Source: Dysidea avara (taxonomy: Eukaryota; Porifera; Demospongiae; Dictyoceratida; Dysideidae). From it: DNA of 64,000 nt. The notes beneath the pieces were generated by a model, which saw nothing but the letters and a program-made list of their open reading frames with translations, was not told the origin of the DNA and made no database searches. Location: NCBI RefSeq assembly GCF_963678975.1, contig NC_089274.1, positions 1,352,001 through 1,416,000 of the forward strand, written 5' to 3'. The translations under genes and the position numbers were made by a program. Positions 48,601 through 56,100 of this stretch are shown one piece after another. The stretch's first letter is position 1. Each line of letters starts with the position of its first letter.

Positions 48601-48664
48601 AGAGGGTTATGTTGATGATCCAAACAACTCGCTTACAAACAATCACAATTTGTCTGGACTATAG
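7590..48664 (+). CDS. FERM-PDZ protein tyrosine phosphatase (PTPN3/PTPN4-like)
   Basis: 29 exons total 2697 nt, 898 residues (human relatives are just over 900): 7590-7754, 8019-8120, 8175-8217, 8307-8439, 8492-8544, 8965-9038, 9485-9531, 9663-9750, 9907-9995, 10044-10107, 11043-11191, 17623-17787, 27566-27655, 35736-35862, 35917-35976, 42884-42961, 43011-43067, 43981-44137, 44718-44851, 45477-45567, 46285-46346, 47404-47487, 47622-47684, 47847-47975, 48021-48075, 48156-48249, 48301-48436, 48504-48549, 48603-48664. Domains in order: FERM (residues ~37-286), FERM-adjacent segment (~287-336), a low-similarity Ser/Gly-rich linker, one PDZ domain (~484-580, GRFGFN binding loop) and a classical PTP domain (~600-880). 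The PTP domain has the pTyr loop KNRYRD, the general-acid loop WPDHG (Asp785), the signature [10 protein letters not shown] with nucleophile Cys817, and the Q-loop QTP at 861-863. All catalytic residues are intact. The family dephosphorylates membrane-proximal proteins under the cortical cytoskeleton. PTPN3 and PTPN4 arose within vertebrates, so I do not choose between them. Confidence 0.95.
9766..9875. repeat. Dispersed repeat A, 75-bp tandem copy
   Basis: The unit starting TACTTGACATGGTCACTGTA at 9766 restarts at 9841, a 75-bp period. It contains the GAGGTGGTCTTATTAATGAG core and the block GAAGTACACCTTAGCTATG. It fills most of intron 8 of the phosphatase gene. Confidence 0.75.
10160..10250. 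repeat. Dispersed repeat B, copy 2
   Basis: It begins ACAGTAGAACCCC and contains AAGTGTCCTGATTATTGAG and GTGTCCTTATTAGGG, closely matching 32240-32290. The AGTAGAACCCC start resembles the termini of pogo/Tc1-like short elements, but no second terminus is clear. Confidence 0.55.
12190..12490 (+). mobile_element. 3' end of a second LINE remnant
   Basis: The plus strand reads [21 protein letters not shown], then after an in-frame stop [13 protein letters not shown], the usual final residues of a LINE ORF2 (WN-x-(I/L)P followed by F-x-x-x-L-x-x). A short 3' UTR containing GGCACATGCC leads to an (AAT)n tail at about 12461-12490. It is truncated and inactive. Confidence 0.65.
12547..12840. mobile_element. 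Possible hAT-like short element
   Basis: Starts CTAGGACTGAGACAAATAGT followed by TTCGAAGCTTCGAAGC; a second AAGCTTCGAAGCTTTGG lies at about 12818. Such beginnings are common in hAT-derived short elements. The right boundary and target duplication are not resolved. Confidence 0.3.
13806..14165. mobile_element. Possible short inverted-repeat element (GGCGGA termini)
   Basis: The left end AGAGGCGGAGGAAG is mirrored, with mismatches, by TTTCCGCCACCTATGG on the right. A second internal start, AGGGGTGGATCCAGAC, suggests a nested or compound copy. There is no coding potential. Confidence 0.4.
15097..15587. repeat. 490-bp dispersed repeat C, copy 1
   Basis: Near-continuous match to 22001-22488 in the same orientation. 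Shared blocks include GCATTATCTGCATTGTCCA, TACAATGTTCACCATGGATT and TTTACGTCTACCGCATCGTA. Both copies lie in introns of the phosphatase gene. Both keep an open frame on the minus strand that contains [10 protein letters not shown]. Confidence 0.85.
15724..15843. repeat. Inverted repeat (hairpin, arms about 50 bp)
   Basis: AGTTATACAA...GCACAAGTG.TCTGCCTG..TATAAA on the left is mirrored by TTTATACAGGCAGAGCACAAGTGC...TTGTATAACTG on the right. The centre GGGCAGTCAGGCCC is itself palindromic. It is probably a very short foldback element. Confidence 0.7.
16621..17112. mobile_element. Foldback MITE with TGTCA target duplication
   Basis: The left arm (16621 to about 16735) and right arm (about 17020-17112) are inverted copies over about 100 bp. 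They share AAGAGTATATAATAGAAACC, GATTAATCATTGCGTAAAGT and CAATTGTTTG. The element is flanked by TGTCA at 16616-16620 and 17113-17117, a candidate 5-bp target duplication. No ORF of note. Confidence 0.75.
18129..18193 (+). ncRNA. Candidate pre-miRNA-like hairpin
   Basis: The 21-nt arm at 18129-18149 and the arm at 18173-18193 are complementary across all 21 positions (one G-U), around a 23-nt loop. It is in the sense orientation of the phosphatase intron. Length and pairing suit a small-RNA precursor, but a tiny foldback element would look the same, and there is no expression or conservation evidence. Confidence 0.25.
18902..19192 (-). pseudogene. Unrecognised protein-like open frame, possible relic
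   Basis: A 96-codon minus-strand frame contains [10 protein letters not shown] and [12 protein letters not shown], with less biased composition than most random frames here. It includes a SLIEQ block repeated in tandem through a 15-bp DNA repeat. No splice partner or promoter is evident. A stop-free plus-strand stretch at about 19218-19398 lies beside it. I do not recognise either; chance is possible. Confidence 0.2.
19985..20165. repeat. AT-rich inverted repeat, family with 23567-23800
   Basis: Arms contain AAAATCAGGAAATTTAGAAA and, inverted, TTTCTTAAATTTCTTAATTTT. It shares GAATTAGGGATGAAA and TAGATATACTAGTG with the better preserved copy at 23567-23800. Confidence 0.5.
20303..21250. repeat. 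Dispersed repeat D, copy 1
   Basis: Shares with 28165-28600 the blocks TTTCAGCTATGTTT, TGAGAAGYRCCTCT, CAATCCAG, CAGTCAGTCAGT and GAAGGTATTGTGA in the same order. Between them this copy carries a tandem array (20598-20797) and two diverged copies of ACATGGACAAAGAAGA-CGTCTT. The 141-codon minus frame at 20303-20728 is read through this repeat and is unlikely to be a gene. Confidence 0.65.
20598..20797. repeat. Tandem array, three units of 68-80 bp
   Basis: CGTCTGACCAT(T/C)CCC(G/A)AGAG recurs at 20611, 20679 and 20759, each followed by TTTA(C/T)(A/G)TAA and, in the first two units, CACACTGGTAGTGCTC. Confidence 0.85.
22001..22488. repeat. 490-bp dispersed repeat C, copy 2
   Basis: Same-orientation partner of 15097-15587. 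Flanking DNA differs on both sides, so this is dispersal rather than a long tandem duplication. No terminal inverted repeat is obvious. Confidence 0.85.
23567..23800. mobile_element. Foldback short element, about 230 bp
   Basis: ACAAGGAAAAATTAGGAATT...GTAGTGAAACAAGG on the left is mirrored by CCTTGTTTCACTACTTTT...AATTCCTTG on the right, so almost the whole length is a hairpin. The centre includes AGATATATTAGTGG, mirrored by CTAGTATATCTTCA. Confidence 0.65.
25149..25323. mobile_element. Foldback short element, about 175 bp
   Basis: The left arm (GTTGCACTCACAATTTTGCTC...AAGGGGTATGGCAACTG) is the inverted copy of the right arm (CAGTTGCCACTCCCCTT...GAGCAACATTGCGAGTGC) over about 75 bp, leaving a short loop near 25225-25245. 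Confidence 0.8.
25830..26000. mobile_element. Foldback short element, about 170 bp
   Basis: GTTATAATACG..TACTCGGGATATGACTAAATATAC on the left mirrors GTATATTTTAGTCATATCCCTCATAAGCGTGTTATAAC on the right. The centre is GAGTGCTGCGCGCTC. ORFs called on both strands here are mirror images of one palindrome, not genes. Confidence 0.8.
26008..26185 (+). mobile_element. tRNA-derived SINE candidate 1
   Basis: A Pol III-like head has a box A-like TAATCGGTTAGCTG and a box B GGTTCGAGGCTG. A body follows with the hairpin GGCCTTTATAAGGCC, then GGTATACAGG and a tail ending TAATCATAATAAA. It is about 180 bp and non-coding. The head is only partly tRNA-like, so the parent tRNA is unclear. Confidence 0.55.
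26279..26752. mobile_element. hAT-like non-autonomous element rich in GTAATATTAC
   Basis: The left end CAGTGTTGGGCCGCTACTTTT is mirrored by AAAAGTAGCGCGTTACGCCCAGCATAG at the right end. The interior is built of short repeats of TAGGTAATAATATTACAGTAACG. CAGTGTTGGG-type ends with GTAACGC interiors are typical of non-autonomous hAT elements in many animals. The 8-bp target duplication is not clear. Confidence 0.6.
28043..28149. repeat. CA-rich minisatellite, 16-bp unit
   Basis: TACACACACAAACACA repeated about five times after a short (CA)n run. Confidence 0.9.
28165..28600. repeat. Dispersed repeat D, copy 2
   Basis: Shorter relative of 20303-21250. It shares the TTTCAGCTATGTTT start, the CAGTTAGTCAGTCAGT block and the GAAGGTATTGTGAAGCTG end, and lacks the tandem array. 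Confidence 0.65.
29721..29780. repeat. Five perfect 12-bp tandem repeats
   Basis: ATTCCTCTATAC repeated five times without mismatch. It reads through as Ser-Ser-Ile-His on the plus strand, but that frame is not a supported gene. Confidence 0.95.
30021..30244 (-). mobile_element. tRNA-derived SINE candidate 2 with conserved central domain
   Basis: Read on the minus strand: a tRNA-like head with box A-like TGGTAGTCGAGC and box B GTTTGATTCCC, followed by CGGTCAGGGA as at the 3' end of tRNA-Glu. The central block runs TCGAGCAAGAAACTTTACTC, then CATTGTTCCAGCCACCCAG, then TTAAACTGGGAAC. It ends in an A-rich tail (AAAATAAAATTGAAAAAAAA). The central block resembles a motif I recall from SINEs of several invertebrate phyla. 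The anticodon half of a tRNA is missing, so it is not a tRNA gene. Confidence 0.7.
31528..32320. repeat. Dispersed repeat B array, interrupted by a 428-bp insertion
   Basis: Starts ACAGTGGAACCCC at 31530 and contains several GTGTCCTGATT/GTGTCCTTATTAGTGAG units, with two units at 32176-32320. The array is split by the element at 31745-32172; joining the flanks restores CCTTATTAGTGAGGTGTCC. Confidence 0.75.
31745..32172. mobile_element. Short element with GGCCAGGCC termini and TTA target duplication
   Basis: Terminal inverted repeats GGCCAGGCCAA(A/G)TT.ATT.ACAGTTTATCG at 31745 and, mirrored, CGATAAACTGTCAATCAACT...GGCCTGGCC ending 32172. Flanked by TTA at 31742-31744 and 32173-32175. A 3-bp TTA/TAA duplication fits PIF/Harbinger-type elements. 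No transposase frame. Confidence 0.85.
32523..33187. mobile_element. Large foldback element with ~230-bp arms
   Basis: The arms at about 32523-32752 and 32956-33187 are inverted copies at roughly 90% identity. They share CTTATCTTTTGCAGATTGTA, GCTCTATAGTAATTATACTT and GCATTAAATGGGACGAGCAC, around a ~200-bp spacer. The left arm keeps an open frame reading [20 protein letters not shown], ending at a stop 3' of IYLR. The same frame is broken in the right arm. Confidence 0.85.
33932..34008. repeat. Tandem repeat, 23-25 bp unit
   Basis: TATCATGACTTGATTGTATT is repeated three times plus a partial unit, separated by TGTT. Confidence 0.9.
36925..37047. repeat. Inverted repeat, arms about 45 bp
   Basis: AAGGTAGTTTTTGGTGAGTT...GGTTGGA is mirrored by TCCAACCTTAATTCACC...AACTCACCAAAAACTTACCTT. 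The spacer is about 30 bp. Confidence 0.8.
39143..39394. mobile_element. Short element with TA duplication, packed with TGACGT palindromes
   Basis: Ends CACTGTAAAAA and TTTTTACTGTG are flanked by TA at 39141-39142 and 39395-39396. The interior has six copies of TGACGT or its complement ACGTCA in the near-palindromes AGTGACGTTCACT/AGTGAACGTCACT, plus one degenerate copy. No ORF. Confidence 0.8.
39398..40001. mobile_element. 604-bp short element with TAA target duplication
   Basis: The left end CAGCCAGTTTATACTAC is mirrored by GGCTAGTGTAAACAGGCTG at the right end. TAA flanks both sides (39395-39397 and 40002-40004). It starts 4 bp after the preceding element, whose TA duplication overlaps this TAA. 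No transposase frame. The 3-bp TAA duplication suggests PIF/Harbinger-type mobilisation. Confidence 0.8.
42534..42598. mobile_element. 65-bp solo palindrome of the CAAGAGTTCATAA family
   Basis: AGTACTAATGTCAAGAGTTTATAATATA is mirrored by TATTATGAACTCTTGCTAATGTACT. The end sequence equals the arm of the element at 2160-2608, so this looks like an internally deleted copy consisting of the two termini only. Confidence 0.65.
45849..45888. repeat. CA microsatellite
   Basis: (CA)n with one AGT interruption, in intron 20 of the phosphatase gene. Confidence 0.9.
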
Positions 48665-48807
48665 CTATATAATAGCTTTATGTTGTAATACTTAATGTAT
48701 ATTTTTTAATTTCATGATAATTTCATCAGTTGACAACAACAATAATACAATTACAGACACAAAACAGTTACAGACTGAATTGAAGATGGTACAAGAATAA
48801 CAAAAAT

Positions 48808-48813
48808 AATAAA
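48808..48813 (+). promoter_or_regulatory. Polyadenylation signal, phosphatase gene
   Basis: AATAAA lies 144 nt after the phosphatase stop codon and is the first canonical signal downstream. Confidence 0.6.
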
Positions 48814-48854
48814 ATGTCACACTGTCAGAAAACATCTTTGAAGTTTGGGGGAGT

Positions 48855-48860
48855 TTTATT
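48855..48860 (-). promoter_or_regulatory. Polyadenylation signal, Rnd-like gene
   Basis: TTTATT on the plus strand is AATAAA on the minus strand, 114 nt past the GTPase stop. It lies about 42 bp from the opposing phosphatase signal, so the two 3' UTRs should nearly meet or overlap by a few bases. Confidence 0.6.
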
Positions 48861-48973
48861 GGGTTTCCTTGAGTGTATTTTGAACACACTTTTCCTCCAT
48901 ATTTCTTCCATGTTTTCTTTTATTTCATGTATTCACTCGAGGAAGCAAGTGGCAGCATCTCAGCTTGCATAAA

Positions 48974-49669
48974 TTACATTATTTTGCATGGTTTGTTGCT
49001 GGCCCCTTTCTTCTTGCCCAATATTGAACCATTGCAGCTGGATCTCCTGAAGAAGGAAAGCCTAGGGGAGGAGAACCCAGGGGTTCCAAATGTGTGTCTT
49101 CGTGGTGCTTTCTTGTCTTCTATCTGAGATTCAATGGCGGCTGTGAAAGTCTCCACGATGCTTTTCCCAGACTTTGCTGAGCACTGGTAAACACCAAATG
49201 CGCCACAGTTAGCTGCTGGTTGGCACAAGCCAAGAATATTATCTTCGTCGGAGGAAATTTCGGAGTCTCCGCTGAGGCTGGCCATTTCAGCTCGGCTGCT
49301 ACCCGCCACTAAATCTTTCTTGCAACCAACAATGCAGAATGGCTTGTTTGGACAATACTGCTTAAGCTCTGGTAACCATTTGGTGCTAACGTTGCGGAGA
49401 CTTTGTGGGTCAGACAAGTCGTAGCACACAACTACTACGTCACAGTCAATGTAGCTACGTAGTCGCAGCTTCTTGTATTCCGGGGCTCCAGCGGTATCGT
49501 ACAGTGTTAGTTGGACACTACCGCTCTTCAGCTTCAAGGTTGTGTCACAGAACTCGAATACAGTTGGGTAGTGCAACTCTTCAAATTGTTCTTCTTGTAC
49601 AGCATAAAACAACGCGGATTTTCCACACCCGGAATCACCAACCAATGTTACTTTTAATGTAGCATCCAT
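48974..49669 (-). CDS. Rnd-like atypical Rho-family GTPase, intronless
   Basis: 231 residues in one exon. Small GTPase motifs in order: P-loop GDSGCGKS (11-18), effector loop YPTVFEF with Thr36, DTAGAPEY (58-65), guanine-specificity motif GCKKD (115-119) and CSAKSG (163-168). A basic, Ser/Arg-rich tail ends in CKIM (228-231), a CAAX box whose final Met favours farnesylation. Two positions that support GTP hydrolysis in Ras/Rho proteins are changed: Ser13 sits at the Gly12 position and Ala62 at the Gln61 position. Vertebrate Rnd proteins also lack these residues, read VGCK-x-D in place of TK-x-D, and stay GTP-bound. From this I infer a switch controlled by abundance and localisation rather than GAP activity. 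There is extra Ser/Glu-rich sequence (about 130-145) before the last G motif. A stop-free 696-nt frame with all G motifs makes an active gene likely. It is convergent with the phosphatase and divergent from the FERM gene. Confidence 0.88.
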   Translation of the reverse strand: MDATLKVTLVGDSGCGKSALFYAVQEEQFEELHYPTVFEFCDTTLKLKSGSVQLTLYDTAGAPEYKKLRLRSYIDCDVVVVCYDLSDPQSLRNVSTKWLPELKQYCPNKPFCIVGCKKDLVAGSSRAEMASLSGDSEISSDEDNILGLCQPAANCGAFGVYQCSAKSGKSIVETFTAAIESQIEDKKAPRRHTFGTPGFSSPRLSFFRRSSCNGSILGKKKGASNKPCKIM

Positions 49670-50118
49670 GTTGCTTATTGAAATAGTTCACTTTAGTTTA
49701 ATCGTTCAAATATTTTTAAAGCTTCAAAACTGACTGAAATCAGACCCCAAAAGGCTCTCTTTTATATGTGTCGTTTGAGCGCGGTGTCGCACATCCGGTG
49801 GTGCCATGCGGCTTTTCTTGAGAAAAACATTGCGGCCGCTTCTAGCTAACTTGGCCACAAAATTGATAGCCAAATACATTCCAATCACATTCTAGTCACG
49901 TGATATTGGCCGGAATAAAAAAAGTCACGTGATATTTTAGACGTATATGTTTGCTCACGTGCGATTTTTGATGTGAAAATGGACGCCGGTCGTGTAATTG
50001 TTTATGACGTTTCGCCTTAGAAATATTTCAGGCGCATAGAACACACACGTTGAGCGAGAGGTGGTAGGTGTTGTAAAGTGTTTCTGTACTCTAATCATTG
50101 TTAATCTGGTAATAGAAA
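49670..50118. promoter_or_regulatory. Bidirectional promoter region with three CACGTG boxes
   Basis: 449 bp separate the start codons of the Rnd-like gene (-) and the FERM gene (+). The region is richer in CpG than the surroundings (GCGGCCGC near 49831). CACGTG occurs at 49897-49902, 49926-49931 and 49956-49961, at 29- and 30-bp spacing, twice within TCACGTGATATT. CACGTG is bound by bHLH-ZIP factors (USF, Myc/Max, MITF/TFE types). A shared promoter is inferred from the head-to-head layout. Confidence 0.6.
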
Positions 50119-53100
50119 ATGATGCGATATAAAGGTGCTAGTTATTCGCCTGGCGATCTGGCTCCCGGGAAGAACGGGATAAAATGTCATGTAGTTTTGT
50201 TGGACGGGAAGGCAGAAATTATGGAAATACACGTAAGTGCAATGGCCTGTACTGTTAACATTCACGAGCGTGTGATAAAATGCGTGTGGCAGCTCCTTTG
50301 AAGCTATGGAAGCCGTATTTGTGCATATGGGGGTGCATTATGCTTCTTATTTCATACACAGAAAAAGGCTCTGGCAAGTGCCCTGTTTGACAGTGTGTGC
50401 CGAAGATTGGACATATTAGAGAGAGAGTACTTTGGGATAGAGTATGAAGACGAGAAGAAGATGATGGTACGTGTAGCAACTTAATTTGTAGAGAGAGATG
50501 TAGTTGACTAAATTGTTACCATTAGCCACTGAGGCCATTGTTATACTGTACTGTGTGTTCTAACATGACTTCTTATGTAAATATGGCTTCTGATGAAATG
50601 TATGGCTTTAATATAGACACTACACAACACATGCTCAATGCTCTCTATCTTTTCTCCTATAGAGATGGTTGGATACAGCTAAACCACTGAAAAAACAATC
50701 GAAACGTGAGTATGACTATCACACATGTATGTGAACAATGCAGAGGAGTGTCTTCTCACTCTATTGTATAGAAGGCAATTGGTAATGATGTAAACCAATG
50801 TCATTTCACACCTACATGAAACCACCAACTGTTTTTGGTATCCCAAGGTGTAAAACCTTGCCTTGCCTTTAGGCAATGTGCTCTATATTATGGTGCTTAT
50901 TTAAGCTGTATGTTAGTAAAACTGTCCAGTAGAATAGTTGTTTACAAGTATGTTCTGGTACACCCACTATTTCACTGTCTAAAGTTGACATGGTGTTAAG
51001 TGTGTGTTGATGACTGGGCTATTAATTGGTGTTGACAGTGTTGTGGTTGGGCTGCTAGTCTGCTGTTTATCAGCTCCAAGTTGTGTGAGTGTGTATGTGT
51101 TAATTGTCTAATTGTTGATAGGTGACCTCACAGTGGTTTGTACCATATTGATGTACCCTACACTCTATGCTGGAGTGTAGTGTGATACTAGTAGTATGTG
51201 GACAGTATACAACCACACACTTCTACTATATGCATGCCATCGCAAACACACACATTCATGCAATAATCACATGCACACCATACACACATACACACACATG
51301 CATGTATATACATGCCAGCATTTGAACCAACCAAAGGAAGGATGCTAGTTTCTTGTTAGTTTCTTGATGTTTGTTGATTTAGTGTACATGTACACTACAG
51401 CAAATTGGTTATTATATCTTTTGTAGCAACTGGTCTTCCATTGGCAGGCCATACCAGTGATGAAGCTGCCATGTGTAATGAAATTAGAAAGTTTTGAAAA
51501 CTGCATTTTCAAAAGCTTAATTAAGTGCAACACTTGTATGGCTTATACTGTAGTATCTTGGAAACGACAGCTGTAGTAAATGATGCCATGTGTATGTCTG
51601 TGAGGGTGACTGGTTGGCTAGTAATGTATAAATGTGGCAAGGCTTTATCAGTGCACCTGTGGCTGACTTCTTAACTGTAACTCTTCTTTGTGCTTGGTTG
51701 TCTAACAGAAATCGTATAAGAAATACTTCATTACTTTTCCCCCTTTTCATGGCTATTTCATCAACCTACCTATTTCTAACAACCTTTGTTAATCGTTTAT
51801 TATTGTAATATTAAATATGTACATTTGGTTGATGGAAAGCTAGTCTAAATATTTAAATTTCTGTCCCACATGGTATAGCTTGTTCTCACCATTTTCAAAC
51901 TGTGATGTAAAGTGGCAGGTGGCCTTTTAGTATAGACACGTTGGCCTATGAATTTCAATTCACAAAGTTGCTTGTATATTGTTCACCTCCATATTAATAC
52001 CTTACTACACAGTTGAAGCCATTAAGCTATCCCTTGCATCAGCAGATGAAAGGTTCTCACATGATTGTGTATAAGGCGTGTTGCCATCAATCTGTTATGT
52101 GATACCTTGATAATTAATACGTGTTTATGCTGAAGTGGAAAGAAAATGTCTTTTAAAAAATACCCTCTGTTATTCATCAAAACTGGTAACACAGGATTCA
52201 CGACGAACTAGTATTGAAGTTGATTTTAAAAGCAAATAGTTAAGGTGTTATTCCAACATCTTTATAACATTATAGTAATGTTTCTGTTTTGTTTTTTTAT
52301 ACATATAAGGTATGTGCTATAGTTAGAACAGCTGTAGTAGCAATGTCCATAGTGTTATTTGGGGAAACTGGAAGGACCATTGTCTGTATGAGTTGTGAAG
52401 TTCCTGTTGCTTGTCCTATTTGTGTGGCTGCTGCATGTGCTAATAATTCTTCTCACTTCTAATTTTGTATGCAAATGTGAATGATTTTTCTCTCCACTGT
52501 TATTAAGTTTTAAGGCTTTATATCCTGAGATTTTAACTTGTGCGAATGTTTGATCAGCTTTCCTCATGTATCAGTCCTTTATGTAAACACTTTAGTCTAC
52601 ACAATTTTCAACAGAGGAGGGAGTATGTAGAATTTGACCAAATTTGTCCACTAACATTTCTAGATCAGTTACCAATGTTACAATGTACACTTGAGATACA
52701 TACACACATTAACTCATATGTTAGGCACTAGCTGCTGGACATTGATAAAATGCCTTCACCATATTATGCTCCTAGATATATAACTGATTTCATGACATTA
52801 AAATATTTCACCAGAGGGGTGCCACAATATGTTATGTGTGATCATAAGTGTATCATATGTCTCAAAGAATGCTATTAAATATTTAGTAATTTAATGTCAT
52901 GTATTACTGTCTGATCGTTAATGTATACAATTTAGTATATAATTGGTCAGCACATGTTTAAGTGTCTTTGCATCCTTACACCATCACTAACAGCAGTTGT
53001 AATTTACATCACTAGTGGAAATGGCCAATGAAATTTGCCGTATCTATGTTTACCTGCTCTGAACTTGTTGAATAGTTTGAATGTTCAAGTTTGTTAAATT

Positions 53101-56100
53101 CGCTTTAATCACTATCTGGACATTTGTTTTTCTTTTAAGTTCTGTTTCAATACTTAACTGGATTGGTTTATTATTGGATTGCTGTAATAGTTTTCCCAAC
53201 CAGAATAGTAACTAAATTATCATCTGATTTGTTGTGCTGTACAAGCTTTTTTTTTTTTTTGATCTTCAAAACTTTGTTCATTTGCAGTCAAAATGTTTGA
53301 CTGATGCTGTATCGTATGTCCAAACTTCTCTGTGATATGATTATTGTAGCTTGTGGAATGTTACCACGTACTGCTGTTCTTGTTTTTGTTTTTGCTTACA
53401 TCATAATGATCTTTTTGTTGTGGTTGCATTTGTTTTGCCTTAAATCACCAATACTAGAGTAACCTCTATGTAGCAGACCATTTAGTACCAAGAAATTTTT
53501 GTGCTGCGATATAAAGAGGTGTTCCTCCTCCTGAGGTAGTAATGTGGAGCCCAGACCTATAATTGTGGAGGGGGTTTTCTGTTGTTGGATAGTTTGTTGT
53601 TAAGAGATGTGTAACCATCATCATTTCTCTGCATTTAACCCTCTATATTCCACAAGTTTGCACTGAACATTTTCAATTGGGGAAGTCAATTTAATAACCT
53701 ACACAAATATATACTTTTAAACAATAGTTGACGGTTTTTACTGACCTTATTTGCACACCTGAACACTAAGTAAAGCACCGCTAAAGCCCAGATTTCTTTA
53801 GTTTCTATTTTATCCCAGGAGTTATGGTGTAATGATGTCACTAGTTATCCTATCTGATGACTTGCTTTTACATGTTCTATCAGCAGTGACATGGTATGAT
53901 GTTGTGATAGGATATAAACTTTATTGTGACAACAATATAGCTCTGTCTAAGAATTGCGCACTTTTGTAGACTGAAGTGTCACTTCGCTAGCCACTTTAGC
54001 GACTGCTGTTAAGTGGGGGCAATGGTATGGCTAGCTGTGTGTTTCTATTGAGGTCATAATTTGTTTTAGAAGTGTACATGTCTCTTTAACATTTATTCAT
54101 TGGCAATTAAAAATAATCAGTGTTTTAGCTAGGCAACTCAGCCTGAAGACTGATATTAACACATGTCAACAATTTGTATTAGCCAACTTTTATGAAATTT
54201 AGCAAATTCTATAGAAGTTACTCCTTTACATGACATGAAATAGTGAGTGTTATTGTAGTGTTGTCCTCACCAGAATAATACGTAGGAATCTCACTACCAG
54301 CTAATGATCTATGTGTTAGTTATCCCATCAAGGAAGTACCTGCTATTCATTCCTCTGAGAGGCTTACACTTTACACAGTTGATATTATGGACAAATGTTA
54401 CTGTTGTATACTTAAGTGTTATACAGTTTTATTCAGGCTTAGAAAAAATTGCACGTGCAAAAAAGCATTAAGTGTAACTATTGCATATGGTGCGTACACT
54501 GAGTAACTGATTTGTAGCTCTTTAAACTGAAACCTTGCTTTATACTGGCAACCTCATTACAATGGCCATGTCAAGTAGAACTGTGACCTGGACCAATCAT
54601 CCACAACCGATTATTGGCTCCCTATGATTGGTCAATTAACCGATTAATCGGCCTTACCCTTATTTTGTATATTAATAGTGTTTCTATCAAATTATTTGAT
54701 CAAACATGCTGTTTGAGACTTAAAAATAAGTGTAAAAGTGACTTTGTGATGTGTAAGGCCTAGCAAAGGACAATAACTAACCTTCTCATACACTTTAGTC
54801 TACCCTTTATGATCAAAATGTAAACAACATTGTATTAAAGCCATCCAACCGATTAATTGGTTATTGACTGCATAGCCCAATTATTGATCACCCTCAGCAA
54901 TAACTGATTGATTAGCCAATTATTGCATAACCGATTCATAGCCCTACTGTCAAGTAGGTTTTGTATGTGTGGCAGCTTGTTATATGGAGCAGAAAGCAGT
55001 TAATTTTTCTTTGCAGTGCATTAGACGTTTGCTTTAATCCTACTATAACATATATTCAGTATCATGAAACATAGCTGATAGCAACCATTGCTGTTTTTGT
55101 GTTTGTACTGGTGGGAAAAGTTTTGCGGTTCTTTTTTATTAGCATAGTATTGTTGCTGAAGGAAAAACTAGTGAAATAAACTATCTAATATCTGGGAACT
55201 TTTCCACCATGAAAAATTTACAATTTACAAGTCAACTGAAAAAGAAAAAAAATTGTGGTTGACCTGAGTCATAAAGACCTTGTCATTATTGTTGAGTGGT
55301 AGTAATTCACTATCGTGATGCTTCACTATCGTGATGCTTCACTATCGTGATGGATATTCATACAATGATATCATGATAATTACACTGAAAAGTGATGATT
55401 TATTGTATGTACAAACATCCTAACAAGATTTAATGCAACTGTGCACATGGATTAATATTTACTTGGTATGAAGTAGTTTTCTTGTAAGCTCATAAATTAG
55501 ATACTTGATCACGTGATCACACGGGTGGCTGATAATTCTACAATACTACAATCTTGCAACTACAAAAAGAAATAAGCCAAAGTAGTTACGAAGTGGCAAA
55601 GTAGCTTCTTACACAGCGTTTTAGTGGGATCCCATGTAGACATTTCACAAAGCAATTGGCTGATTGCATGAGTGGCCTACAACTTGTTACAGCTAAACTT
55701 CTCATAGAAAAGCAAGCAATAACTTGTTATCGTCAGTTTTAGGTAGGATGTTGAAATCATCATATCTCGATAATGATTTTTTGATTGTGAGTATGGAATT
55801 ATCAATATTATCACTCATCATCAGCTGTTTATAATCAAATCCCAAGTGTATAACTACTAAAGTGTGTTTCATGACCTCAGTGTAAAAAATCTATGTAGAA
55901 GCCATATTTATATAAATAGTCCAACTGATGAGGTTTCAGTAAGTTAGTCATGAGGTTATCACCTTGACAACAGCTTAGTGTTTACTTTCAGAACAAGGAG
56001 AAGCCTTTTAACAAGTTTAGTGAAACCTCATTAGTTGGGCCACTCTTTGGGAATTAAAATGGGCTTCTATTTGGATTCAAGAAATATTGTATCGTATAAT

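Noticed and set aside
49405-49662. 85-codon plus-strand ORF
   Set aside because: It is antisense to the Rnd-like coding exon and has no domain features of its own.
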